From Flavobacterium tibetense (GTDB lineage: Bacteria > Bacteroidota > Bacteroidia > Flavobacteriales > Flavobacteriaceae): 43,156 nucleotides of DNA. The stretch spans positions 1 through 43,156 of the forward strand of contig NZ_QLST01000019.1 of the NCBI RefSeq assembly GCF_003293845.1, given 5' to 3'. Position 1 is the first letter of the stretch. Each line of letters starts with the position of its first letter. Made by a program: the position numbers and the translations under genes. The notes beneath the pieces were generated by a model, which was not told the DNA's origin, made no database searches, and worked only from the letters and a program-made list of their open reading frames with translations. Shown one piece after another: positions 25,129 to 35,067 of the stretch.

Positions 25129-25269
25129 TTCCGTAGTATTAAATATTTGATTATAAACTAATTAAACTTTATTTACGTATTATTTCCGTAAAATCTAAAA
25201 AACTAATGTCGTATTTACTGATAGAATGGAGTGTTAACTCCGTTCCCTCTTGCGTGTCTTAAACCACCC

Positions 25270-26136
25270 TCATAAAATCGTATTTATAAGCCATTCATTT
25301 AAGTCTTTGAAATCTTTAAAAAATGTTCTGCAATCTTTTGCATTTTTAAATTTTTCTTGAGTTGATTTTGTATGAGAATTTCCTGCTGCATCATTATCAA
25401 AATACAACTCAATTTCTTCATAGTTTGATAAAATTTCATCGCATCGATTTATCAATGCTATTGAATTAAGAATTAAAAAATCGGAATCAGATTTGTATGT
25501 GTTTGTGAATGATAAAAAATCCAAAAAACCTTCAAAAATTCTTAATTTGTTTTTATAACCTTTTACAACTAAACTGATGTCTTTTTTAACGATACAAACT
25601 TTTGCATATTTGGAACGAATTTCAAATCCATTGCTTTGATTTTGAAATCCAATTCCGAAATATTTTATCCCATTTACTTCGTAATGAACCTCTTTTAAAA
25701 ATGGTTCATTATCATAGAAATAAATTTTTCTATTTTCTAAATATTGCTTCAATGCAAAATGCTGTATATCAATCACTTTATTGATTTTAATTTTACTTTC
25801 AGTTTCAGTAAAATTGAATTCTATACTTTCTTGCTTTTGAAAAGAAAAAATAGATTCATCTGAATAGTTTTCTAAGAACTTTAAAACTTCTGGAATCGAA
25901 TAATTGAATTTAATTGAAATAAAATCTATAACGTTACCGCCTTTTTGAAGTCCGTGGTCATACCATCGATTAATTTTAGTATTCACTTTAAATGAAGGTG
26001 TTTTTTCTTCGTGTAGAGGACTGGAATACCAAATGTCAAAACCTATTTTTTTTGATGGTGTATAATTCATTTTTTGAAGTACTAATTCAATTGAAATATT
26101 TCGAGCTTTTTCCAAAGTGATTTTTTCTTTTTTCAT
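25270..26136 (-). CDS. Toprim-domain primase-like protein
   Basis: The 288-residue protein has a DnaG/CHC2-like N-terminus without the zinc ligands: YSSPLHEEKTPSFKVN and GGNVIDFISIKF (residues about 32-78). A Toprim domain follows, with LRIFEGFLDFLSF carrying the conserved Glu and ELYFDNDAAGN the DxD (about 245-255). This two-part form is typical of primase-like proteins on Bacteroidota plasmids and integrative elements, where they help lagging-strand or origin synthesis. It lies downstream of the rep gene and origin on the same strand. Confidence 0.85.
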   Translation of the reverse strand: MKKEKITLEKARNISIELVLQKMNYTPSKKIGFDIWYSSPLHEEKTPSFKVNTKINRWYDHGLQKGGNVIDFISIKFNYSIPEVLKFLENYSDESIFSFQKQESIEFNFTETESKIKINKVIDIQHFALKQYLENRKIYFYDNEPFLKEVHYEVNGIKYFGIGFQNQSNGFEIRSKYAKVCIVKKDISLVVKGYKNKLRIFEGFLDFLSFTNTYKSDSDFLILNSIALINRCDEILSNYEEIELYFDNDAAGNSHTKSTQEKFKNAKDCRTFFKDFKDLNEWLINTIL

Positions 26137-26177
26137 CAGGAAATTTTTTTTTTTTCGTTTAACTTGTAAAATTAATT

Positions 26178-26191
26178 ATAGGTTAACCTAT
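26178..26191. promoter_or_regulatory. 14-bp palindrome in the origin region
   Basis: ATAGGTTAACCTAT is a perfect palindrome about 40 bases upstream of the primase-like gene start (26136) and 50 bases left of the iterons. A further GGTTAAC lies at 26224-26230. It may be an operator for the primase gene or part of the origin. Confidence 0.5.
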
Positions 26192-26239
26192 TGTACAAGG
26201 TTGTTAAGTGCTTATTTTATTGGGGTTAACAAAGGTAAA

Positions 26240-26310
26240 TCACACAAAATGACTAACTTTTTTTAATCAATTCACACAAAATGACTAAGTAAATCACACA
26301 AAATGACTAA
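26240..26310 (+). repeat. Iterons of a Rep-dependent origin
   Basis: Three direct copies of TCACACAAAATGACTAA occur at 26240-26256, 26272-26288 and 26294-26310, with spacings of 32 and 22 bases, about three and two helical turns. A partial inverted copy, TCACACAAAA on the minus strand, lies at 26340-26349 inside the end of the rep gene. Together with the palindrome and AT-rich DNA to the left this is a theta-type origin for the neighbouring Rep protein. Confidence 0.85.
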
Positions 26311-26319
26311 GTTCATTAA

Positions 26320-27303
26320 TCACTCACACTTATTTAAAGTTTTGTGTGATTTTGTAATTTCCAGTTCAGGCAAAATCACATTTATTAATAAATTGTAAAT
26401 ATCTTCTTTAGTTTTACTTCCATCGGAATGGTTATCGTCTAGTTTAAGAAATCGATAATACGCTTTCTCTAAATTATTCTGCTTGACTAAAATTTCCGTG
26501 TAATCCAATGCTTTAGAGTCTAAATAATCTGGAAAATAACGTTTCAAAAAGAAATAAACGAATCTATAATGCTCCTCTTTAACACCAGAAAAGCCACTTT
26601 TGTTTTTATAATTACCATGAATTTTTATTGAAATTCTGTCGTATTTTTTATTGGATTTTGTCAATGTGTAAGTGAAAAATAAATCTGCTTTTTCTTTTAA
26701 CTCAATGATAGAATCATCAAGCACTCTTTGTCTAAAATGCGCTAATTGTTTGTATTTATTTTCAATAGACAAATACACTTTTAAATCATCAATAGAACAA
26801 TTATAACCACCTTTATCTAACCAACGACAACAAAGCTCATATAAGGCTTTAGAATAGATTGAGCTTAATCCTATTGCGATTGTCTTCTGAATTGGCGTAA
26901 AACCGCCTCCTAAATAGCAAAAAAACCTACATGCTTGTGAAGGAACGATGAATGATATGTACTTTGAATTTCTAACATACTTTATTCCACTAATTAAAGA
27001 AGTAATATTCTCTTGGATTTGTTGTGATTTTCCATTAACTCCTGGAATGTTAATATGATATTCTATTTGTTTTGAAGCTAATGATTTAATTGAATCTTTT
27101 ACTCTTTGATAATTATTATGCTTTTCTATTTTCTTTAATTCAATTACAATTTCTTGCTCCGAATATTCCACATTAACATCTAAACTTTGCGATTTTGTAA
27201 GCTCATCAATAATGAAATAAATGATATTATATTCAATAGTTGACAATGTAAATCGAGCCGTCGAAATATGATTGGGTTTTCTTATGTAAATAGTGTTTTT
27301 CAA
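26320..27303 (-). CDS. rep: Replication initiator, Rep_3/RepB family
   Basis: This 327-residue protein starts IYIRKPNHISTARFTLSTIEYNIIYFIIDEL, the first winged-helix segment of plasmid initiators. A central stretch with LISGIKYVRNSKYISFIVPSQACRFFCYLGGGFTPIQKTIAIGLSSIYSKALYELCCRWL follows, then a second winged helix with IDDLKVYLSIENKYKQLAHFRQRVLDDSIIELKEKADLFFTYTLTKS. This is the standard Rep_3 order. Iterons lie just downstream of the gene. An initiator on an integrating element suggests that the excised circle can replicate. The gene is preceded by the excisionase-like HTH gene. Confidence 0.9.
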   Translation of the reverse strand: MKNTIYIRKPNHISTARFTLSTIEYNIIYFIIDELTKSQSLDVNVEYSEQEIVIELKKIEKHNNYQRVKDSIKSLASKQIEYHINIPGVNGKSQQIQENITSLISGIKYVRNSKYISFIVPSQACRFFCYLGGGFTPIQKTIAIGLSSIYSKALYELCCRWLDKGGYNCSIDDLKVYLSIENKYKQLAHFRQRVLDDSIIELKEKADLFFTYTLTKSNKKYDRISIKIHGNYKNKSGFSGVKEEHYRFVYFFLKRYFPDYLDSKALDYTEILVKQNNLEKAYYRFLKLDDNHSDGSKTKEDIYNLLINVILPELEITKSHKTLNKCE

Positions 27304-27382
27304 AGTCTAAATTTTTAGCTTGGTACAATTTTCCTCAACTATTGTAAACAAAAAAGACAAGTACAGAACCTTAGTTCCATAC

Positions 27383-27661
27383 TTATCTTTTGTATTTAAT
27401 TGACTTTACTTTGTTATTAGAATCAAAAATTTGGTCGTGTTTGATTCTTTTTCTATTACCTACATAAAAGGCTTCAATATTACCTTTTTTAATATTATTA
27501 GTTACCGTTTGATGATTACATCCAAGTATTTTTGCAGCTTCTTGAACGGTATAGATTTTTAAAGAATAATCTTCTTTAGGTGCGGTAAGAATCTGTTTTA
27601 CCATACCCTTCAATTCATTTAACTCTGAATGAATTGCTTCAAATGGATTTGTGTGAGTCAT
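27383..27661 (-). CDS. Excisionase-like helix-turn-helix protein
   Basis: The 92-residue protein has a MerR/excisionase-type HTH (about residues 37-66): IYTVQEAAKILGCNHQTVTNNIKKGNIEAFYVGNRKRI. Such small proteins act as recombination directionality factors or regulators in Bacteroidota mobile elements. The N-terminal 30 residues are helical and the C-terminus is basic. It lies between the integrase side and the rep gene, on the same strand as both. No operator was recognised. Confidence 0.8.
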   Translation of the reverse strand: MTHTNPFEAIHSELNELKGMVKQILTAPKEDYSLKIYTVQEAAKILGCNHQTVTNNIKKGNIEAFYVGNRKRIKHDQIFDSNNKVKSIKYKR

Positions 27662-27774
27662 AACATTGCGTTTTAAAAAGTTTACCGCAATGTTATTAAT
27701 TCCAATACTTTAGAATAGTTTAGAAGACTTTTCTAAAGTAAATTAAAGTAAAATATTATCATTATTTATAATTT

Positions 27775-28470
27775 TCACTCACTTATAGCTATAAAATGAG
27801 ATTTAATTCTCTCATATAATTCATAAGATTTTTTTTGAACTCTAGTAAACTCGCCATTTTTATGAAAAATTTCAAACTCAGTTTTTCTAATTTGATTTAC
27901 ATACTGAGCTTTGATATCATTATTAAAAATTAAATTAAAATTTTCAACTAACCAAGTGTCTTTTTTTAGTGGATATTCGTTTTCATTTACAAAAAGCAAT
28001 AAAATCACAAAGTCTTTTTTTGTTGTAATTTTTAAATCTTCAACAATTTTAATTAATTTATTTTTCAATTTTTCATCGAATTTATCTTCTTCTTTTTTCT
28101 TGTCAAAATTGTTTGAAGTCTTTTCAAAATTTTGAACAAGACTACTTTCTGTAAAATATTGATTCGAAAAAACATCATCAACAACCTCATATTCTATAAA
28201 AAATGATTTGTCACTTTTATCATTATGACTTGTTCTATAAATATTTGAATTCTTAATTTCTTGATTTAATTTTATACCATAAAATTCCAAATTATGAATT
28301 TTAAATAGCCCTTGTAAGTAAAAAAGCAAACAGATAACTGATAAAACAAGAATAATAAATGTTCTATAATTAGAAATGTTACTATCCAATTTATAAAAAT
28401 ACCAAACAATACTACTAATTATAATTACAATTAATAAAACAGAATATAATCTTCCTCTATGATTTTCCAT
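27775..28470 (-). CDS. Two-span membrane protein coupled to the integrase gene
   Basis: This 231-residue protein has two N-terminal membrane helices (about 9-27 and 37-57). A charged linker (DKKKEEDKFDEKLKNKL, about 123-140) leads to a soluble domain with KKDFVILLLFVNENEYPLKKDTWLVENFNLIF. Its start codon overlaps the integrase stop by one base (TAATG), so the two are translationally coupled. No family was recognised. It may be a cargo or entry-exclusion-type protein; the sequence gives no functional motif. Confidence 0.65.
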   Translation of the reverse strand: MENHRGRLYSVLLIVIIISSIVWYFYKLDSNISNYRTFIILVLSVICLLFYLQGLFKIHNLEFYGIKLNQEIKNSNIYRTSHNDKSDKSFFIEYEVVDDVFSNQYFTESSLVQNFEKTSNNFDKKKEEDKFDEKLKNKLIKIVEDLKITTKKDFVILLLFVNENEYPLKKDTWLVENFNLIFNNDIKAQYVNQIRKTEFEIFHKNGEFTRVQKKSYELYERIKSHFIAISE

Positions 28471-29723
28471 TACACAACTTTCATTTTAAGTTCAACATTA
28501 AATACTTCATCCATTGCTTCCTTTTTTTGCTCACTATCAACTTGATAATATTGATTTAGGGTTTTTAGGTCGTTATGCCCTGTTATAGAGGCAATTAACT
28601 TATCTGACTTACCTTGACGCTTCATCATCGTAATAAAGGTTCTCCTTGCGGTATGAGTTGAAATCCTATCATAAAAAAACAAGTCTTCCTTAATATTTTC
28701 TTTACCCTTAGTTGTAACTTTCTGAATTTTATGAGTGTATTCGAGTTCTTCAAAAACATCTTTTATGTATTTGTTTTGCTTTTGATTTGCAATTAGAGGT
28801 AATTTATAATCGTATTTTGAAAGTAGGAACTTAGAAATAGTAGTTAAAGGTATATTTCTTGCAACTTTATTTGTGTCTTTATCTTCTTTTAGCAATATTT
28901 CGGAATCAGTTACATTGCTTTTTGTAATTAAGGATAATTCACCAAAACGCATTCCTGTAACACAGGCAAAGACAAAAACATCTCTAACTCTCTCAAGTTT
29001 TTTGCTTTCAAATTCATGATTTAAAAGCTTTTCAATATCTTCAATTGTCAATGCAACCTGGTTAGTAATAACACGCTCTACTTTTTTAAATTCGGTGAAA
29101 GTATCGTTAAAAGTATATTTGTTTTTTTTAGCCCAAAACATAAATGTTTTAAATAACCCTAGATTTCTAGCATAAGTATTATTAATATGCTTTAAATCAT
29201 CCATGCAATAAGTTGTAAATTCACGATGAAATGCATGATCGATTTTACTAAAAGTCAATTTATACTTTTTTGCTACTTCAAAGTTTTCAAGTATATTTCT
29301 AATATTCTGATATCTTTTGATAGTAGAAGCTGACCATTCTTTCCCTTTTATCTTTTCAGCAGTAAAAACATCATAAGCATCAAAGAAAATGTTTTTAACA
29401 TTCTTAGTCTTTTTAAAAGCTTCATCAAATGTCTTTTTAAGTAATATTGAATTAAAAGGCTCATTGATTCTTTTATAAAGACTTGAAGTTTCAAGATATA
29501 AATCTGAATATCGGTTTAATTGCATCTTAATACTTTCAAATCCCTTTGCTTTATTTTTTCCTGCTGCAAATGGAAATTTATTTTGGAAGTCAAAATTAAT
29601 TGGATGTATTTTTTCTCCTGTTGAATAGACAAATTTTTTATTCTCATCTTTAAATGAACAGGTAAAAAGAATTAGTGTTTCTTTATTAGAATTGGGTTCT
29701 TTTAATTTAAAAGTATATTTCAT
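28470..29723 (-). CDS. int: Tyrosine integrase
   Basis: The 417-residue protein has an N-terminal arm-binding domain (1-85), a SAM-like core-binding domain (about 110-210) and a catalytic domain. Catalytic residues are Arg259 in VTGMRFGEL, His357 and Arg360 in STHTARRTF, His383 in ITGHNDLKT, and a nucleophilic Tyr392/393 in NQYYQVD. This is the form found in Bacteroidota integrative elements and conjugative transposons. The start codon lies 4 bases from a pair of GTTGCCGTTTT repeats that also occur at the other end, so arm binding would also repress its own translation or transcription. It should recombine the cores at 8861 and 29861. Confidence 0.95.
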   Translation of the reverse strand: MKYTFKLKEPNSNKETLILFTCSFKDENKKFVYSTGEKIHPINFDFQNKFPFAAGKNKAKGFESIKMQLNRYSDLYLETSSLYKRINEPFNSILLKKTFDEAFKKTKNVKNIFFDAYDVFTAEKIKGKEWSASTIKRYQNIRNILENFEVAKKYKLTFSKIDHAFHREFTTYCMDDLKHINNTYARNLGLFKTFMFWAKKNKYTFNDTFTEFKKVERVITNQVALTIEDIEKLLNHEFESKKLERVRDVFVFACVTGMRFGELSLITKSNVTDSEILLKEDKDTNKVARNIPLTTISKFLLSKYDYKLPLIANQKQNKYIKDVFEELEYTHKIQKVTTKGKENIKEDLFFYDRISTHTARRTFITMMKRQGKSDKLIASITGHNDLKTLNQYYQVDSEQKKEAMDEVFNVELKMKVV

Positions 29724-29726
29724 ACA

Positions 29727-29749
29727 GTTGCCGTTTTAGTTGCCGTTTT
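29727..29749 (+). promoter_or_regulatory. Integrase arm-type sites, right end
   Basis: Two direct copies of GTTGCCGTTTT (29727-29737 and 29739-29749) begin 4 bases upstream of the integrase start codon. Sequence, orientation and 12-base spacing equal those at 8923-8945. Confidence 0.8.
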
Positions 29750-29860
29750 TTTTATATTTACATATAAAAAAATGATATATACAAATATAAATAAACCTGT
29801 AATGTATTGATAAATATAGCATTTAAGTTATTAACAATATATCAATATATATATTGTTCG

Positions 29861-29877
29861 ATTCTCTCCGACTCCAC
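29861..29877 (+). other. Right attachment core
   Basis: ATTCTCTCCGACTCCAC, identical to the left core. Here it is preceded by GTTCG, giving a complete tRNA-like T-loop and acceptor 3' half (GTTCGATTC...GACTCCA). An inverted repeat, AACAATATAT (29833-29842) and ATATATTGTT (29849-29858), abuts it on the left. No tRNA 5' half is present. Confidence 0.85.
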
Positions 29878-29900
29878 TAAAACAAATTCAAAAGAGTACA

Positions 29901-29934
29901 AAAGCCTGCAAATCGTATGATTTACAGGCTTTTA
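29901..29934. terminator. Terminator beyond the right core
   Basis: AAAGCCTG and CAGGCTTT enclose a further AAATC/GATTT stem and a GTAT loop, followed by TTAAATTTT. It can terminate transcription from the left and from katG on the minus strand. Confidence 0.8.
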
Positions 29935-29954
29935 AATTTTAAATAACTATAATT

Positions 29955-32315
<2,361 letters not shown>

Positions 32316-32491
32316 TCAAAATTCAACAATATTGAGTAAAAAAAACGGTATTTTAGAATGATAAATTTTATACTACTATAGATTTTAAATATAATTAATT
32401 AAAATAGCTATAAACAAAAACTTTTGATTGATAATCATAAATTTTTATAGACAAAAATTAAATTGTCTAAGTTTTTCAATTAATAGTTCTT

Positions 32492-32517
32492 AAAAAAAGA
32501 GTGGCAAATACCACTCG
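32492..32517 (-). terminator. Terminator of the thioredoxin operon
   Basis: On the minus strand GAGTGG and CCACTC enclose a 6-base loop and are followed by seven T residues. It lies directly after the DUF2892 gene. Confidence 0.85.
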
Positions 32518-32521
32518 AAAA

Positions 32522-32737
32522 CTATTTCTTTTTGGTCTTAACCTTACAAGTATTAATACCTAAAAGCGTGTAAGCTGGACAAAACTGAAAGGATGATGTT
32601 AGTACCATTGACAACCCAATAGCTAAAACAACCCATTTTGTAGTACCATCAAATGCTCCAGATAAACCTAAAATAAGTGCAATAACACCTAGTATGACGC
32701 GAAGAAAACGATCTCCATTACCTACATTTTTTTTCAT
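32522..32737 (-). CDS. DUF2892 (YgaP-like) inner membrane protein
   Basis: This 71-residue protein has the DUF2892 pattern: KKNVGNGDRFLRVILGVIALILG, a second helix in WVVLAIGLSMVLTSSFQFCPAYTLLGINTC, and a basic end. The helix pair lies in the inner membrane. It is the last gene in an operon with a rhodanese lipoprotein and thioredoxin, the usual partnership of this domain with sulfur handling. The spacing to the rhodanese gene is 18 bases. Confidence 0.93.
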   Translation of the reverse strand: MKKNVGNGDRFLRVILGVIALILGLSGAFDGTTKWVVLAIGLSMVLTSSFQFCPAYTLLGINTCKVKTKKK

Positions 32738-32755
32738 AATTTTATAGTTTATTGA

Positions 32756-33139
32756 TTAGCTCTCCACTGGTTTCCCATCAGCTATCCATTGCGTTATTCC
32801 TCCATCCAAATCGATTATAGTTGTAAAACCCATCGCTTTTAATTTAGCTGCCGCATTAGCACTACGAACACCGGATTTACAATACACCAATACAGGTTTG
32901 TTTTTATCAAGGGATGTAACTTTTTGTTCAAAATCTTCTCCTAAAATATTTGCATTTAAAGCATTCGCTATATGTTTTTCACTAAACTCTTCTGGAGTTC
33001 TGGCATCTACTAGTTGAATGCCTTCTTCTGCCATTTTTTGTTCAAAAACCGATGCATTAACCACTAAAACTCCTTCCGTTTTTTGTTTTAAACATGATGA
33101 AGCAAGCAATGTTAAGAAACTCAATAAAAATACTTTCAT
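32756..33139 (-). CDS. Rhodanese-like lipoprotein
   Basis: The 127-residue protein has a lipoprotein signal with lipobox LASSC (Cys16), so the mature protein is anchored in an envelope membrane. A single rhodanese domain follows: VDARTPEEFSEKHIANALN, then the active-site loop VYCKSGVRS with Cys87. It moves sulfane sulfur to acceptors such as thioredoxin or cyanide. It lies 26 bases after trxA and ahead of the DUF2892 gene, which supports a shared thiol or sulfur role. Confidence 0.93.
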   Translation of the reverse strand: MKVFLLSFLTLLASSCLKQKTEGVLVVNASVFEQKMAEEGIQLVDARTPEEFSEKHIANALNANILGEDFEQKVTSLDKNKPVLVYCKSGVRSANAAAKLKAMGFTTIIDLDGGITQWIADGKPVES

Positions 33140-33165
33140 ACTATTTTTTTTCTAAAATTATAAAA

Positions 33166-33468
33166 TTATTTGGAATGTTGACGAATTATTGTCACTAAAT
33201 CTTGAGCACTCAAAACTCCAGATTGTCTCCAAAGCATTTTTCCTTCGTTAAACAAGAGCATAGTTGGGACACCACGCACCATAAATTCAGCAGCTAAATC
33301 TTGGTGTTGGTCAACATTGATTTTAATAATGCGTACTTCATCTTTCAATATAGCTTTCACTTCTTGTAAAATTGGAGCTAACATCTTACAAGGGCCACAC
33401 CAATCGGCATAAAAATCAACTAAGGTTAATTGTCTCTCGTTTATAAGGGTATTAAATTTCGTATTCAT
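33166..33468 (-). CDS. trxA: Thioredoxin
   Basis: This 100-residue protein has the thioredoxin active site WCGPC (23-27) in VDFYADWCGPCKMLAP and the cis-Pro loop GVPTMLLF. It has no signal peptide, so it acts in the cytoplasm as a disulfide reductant. It is the first gene of the trxA, rhodanese, DUF2892 operon. Its promoter shares the 134-base divergent region with hemN. Confidence 0.95.
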   Translation of the reverse strand: MNTKFNTLINERQLTLVDFYADWCGPCKMLAPILQEVKAILKDEVRIIKINVDQHQDLAAEFMVRGVPTMLLFNEGKMLWRQSGVLSAQDLVTIIRQHSK

Positions 33469-33543
33469 AATTATGATTTTAATTACACAAAATTACAGCA
33501 TTCAAATGTTCGCATCTGTAATATTTGTTACAAAACTGCCAAT

Positions 33544-33587
33544 ATGACAATTGTCATTTTTTATTGTTTCAAATCGATATACATTTG
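33544..33587 (+). promoter_or_regulatory. hemN promoter with palindromic activator-type site
   Basis: ATGACAATTGTCAT (33544-33557) is a perfect 14-bp palindrome. A TACATTTG -7 box lies at 33580-33587, 16 bases before the hemN ATG (33603), and would start transcription near 33594. The palindrome centre is then about 43 bases upstream, the place of a Crp/Fnr-type activator, which would suit an oxygen-independent enzyme. Confidence 0.55.
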
Positions 33588-33602
33588 ACAAAATTTATTA
33601 CT

Positions 33603-34967
33603 ATGCAACCTTCATTAGTACAAAAATATAACGTCCCTGGCCCAAGATATACCAGTTATCCTACGGTTCCATATTGGGAAGAAGAACTATTTACGGCTAA
33701 AGATTGGCAAAACTCCTTTTTAAAAACGTTTCAAGAAACCAACGCTTCAGAAGGTATTAGTTTATACATTCATTTACCTTTTTGTGAAAGTTTGTGTACG
33801 TTTTGTGGTTGCCATAAAAGAATTACCAAACGTCATGAAGTTGAAAATCCATATATCAAAGCCGTTTTAAAAGAATGGGATTTATACTGCCAATTGTTCC
33901 CTGAAAAACCACTAATAAAAGAAATTCATTTGGGTGGCGGAACTCCCACGTTTTTTTCTCCTGAAAATCTAACTACTCTGATTCAAGGAATTTTAGCAAA
34001 AAGTAACGTTGCTCCAAGTCATGAATTTAGCTTTGAAGGGCATCCTAATAATACAACCAAAGAACATTTACAAACCTTATATGATTTGGGTTTCCGAAGA
34101 GTAAGTTTTGGTGTTCAAGATTATTCCGAAAAAGTACAAAAGGCAATCAATCGCATGCAACCTTTCCATAATGTAGCTAAAGTGACATTTTGGGCGAAAG
34201 AAATTGGCTATACTTCTATTAGTCATGATTTGGTTTTTGGTTTACCCTTTCAAACACTTGATGATGTTTTGGATACTATCGATAAAACGAATTCCTTACA
34301 TCCCGATCGCTTGGCTTTTTATAGCTACGCTCATGTGCCATGGATTAAAGGAAACGGACAACGCGGTTTCAATGACGAAGATGTTCCTAAAGATGATGTA
34401 AAACGTCAATTATACGAACAAGGAAAATTAAAATTAGCGGCTAATGGATTTCATGAAATTGGAATGGATCATTTTGCTCTAACCAACGATTCCATGTACC
34501 AATCGTTCCAAAAAGGAGAACTGCATCGCAATTTCATGGGATACACCACTACTAATACCCAATTAATGATTGGTTTAGGCGTTTCTTCCATAAGTGATAG
34601 TTGGACCGCTTTTGCACAAAACGAAAAAGTATTGGAAGACTATTACGACCGATTAGACAAAAACGAAATTCCAATTTATCGTGGTCATTTGTTGAATGAA
34701 GAAGATTTGATCATTCGTCGTCATATTTTAAATATTATGTGCCAATTTGAAACTTCTTGGGAAAAACCCGAAATGCAATTTCCAGAAATTGATGAAGTAG
34801 TAAGTGCATTAAAAGAAATGGAAAATGATGGTTTATTGGCAATTTCAGCAAACAAAATTACAGTAACAGAAAAAGGAAAACCCTTTATAAGAAATATTTG
34901 TATGGCTTTTGATTTACGCCTAAAGAGAAAAGCACCACAAACGCAATTGTTTTCAATGACCATTTAA
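33603..34967 (+). CDS. hemN: Oxygen-independent coproporphyrinogen III oxidase
   Basis: The ATG at 33603 gives 454 residues starting MQPSLVQKYNVPGPRYTSYP, the usual HemN start. An in-frame codon at 33525 would add 26 residues encoded by the promoter region and is rejected. The radical SAM cluster is Cys61, Cys65 and Cys68 with Cys70 following (FCESLCTFCGC), and GGGTPTF and FEGHPNN also match HemN. It oxidatively decarboxylates coproporphyrinogen III to protoporphyrinogen in haem synthesis without oxygen. Divergent from trxA, with a likely oxygen-responsive palindrome between. Confidence 0.96.
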   Translation: MQPSLVQKYNVPGPRYTSYPTVPYWEEELFTAKDWQNSFLKTFQETNASEGISLYIHLPFCESLCTFCGCHKRITKRHEVENPYIKAVLKEWDLYCQLFPEKPLIKEIHLGGGTPTFFSPENLTTLIQGILAKSNVAPSHEFSFEGHPNNTTKEHLQTLYDLGFRRVSFGVQDYSEKVQKAINRMQPFHNVAKVTFWAKEIGYTSISHDLVFGLPFQTLDDVLDTIDKTNSLHPDRLAFYSYAHVPWIKGNGQRGFNDEDVPKDDVKRQLYEQGKLKLAANGFHEIGMDHFALTNDSMYQSFQKGELHRNFMGYTTTNTQLMIGLGVSSISDSWTAFAQNEKVLEDYYDRLDKNEIPIYRGHLLNEEDLIIRRHILNIMCQFETSWEKPEMQFPEIDEVVSALKEMENDGLLAISANKITVTEKGKPFIRNICMAFDLRLKRKAPQTQLFSMTI

Positions 34968-35067
34968 TACCAGTAAATCATTTTATAAAAATTCAAATGC
35001 CGTAACCGAAATGGTGAAAACTTTCTATTTCGTTTAAAAAGAGTACCTTTGTGGCAAATTACCCGCT

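Larger units (their letters stand above)
8861..29877. mobile_element. 21-kb integrative plasmid-like element with defence cargo
   Basis: The element is bounded by identical 17-bp cores at 8861-8877 and 29861-29877. Just inside each core lies a pair of GTTGCCGTTTT repeats spaced 12 bases apart (8923-8945 and 29727-29749), as expected for integrase arm sites. The integrase gene lies at the right end, starting 4 bases from its arm sites. The cargo includes excisionase-like HTH, Rep initiator plus iterons, Toprim primase-like and BfmA-like mobilization genes on the right, and defence genes and a toxin-antitoxin pair on the left. Nearly all genes are on the minus strand and the base composition is more AT-rich than the flanking chromosome. 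No relaxase or conjugation genes were found, so it could at most be mobilised in trans. Confidence 0.88.

Noticed and set aside
26240..26310. Iterons considered as a CRISPR array
   Set aside because: Only three 17-base repeats with short spacers of 15 and 5 bases; they sit by a Rep gene, so iterons explain them.
32371..32420. OxyR-like ATAG/CTAT pattern upstream of katG
   Set aside because: ATAG and CTAT tetramers are present (near 32377-32412), but their spacing does not follow the OxyR consensus and the region is very AT-rich.
33525..33602. Longer start for hemN
   Set aside because: The extra 26 residues come from the promoter and palindrome; HemN proteins start close to the MQPSLVQKYN position.
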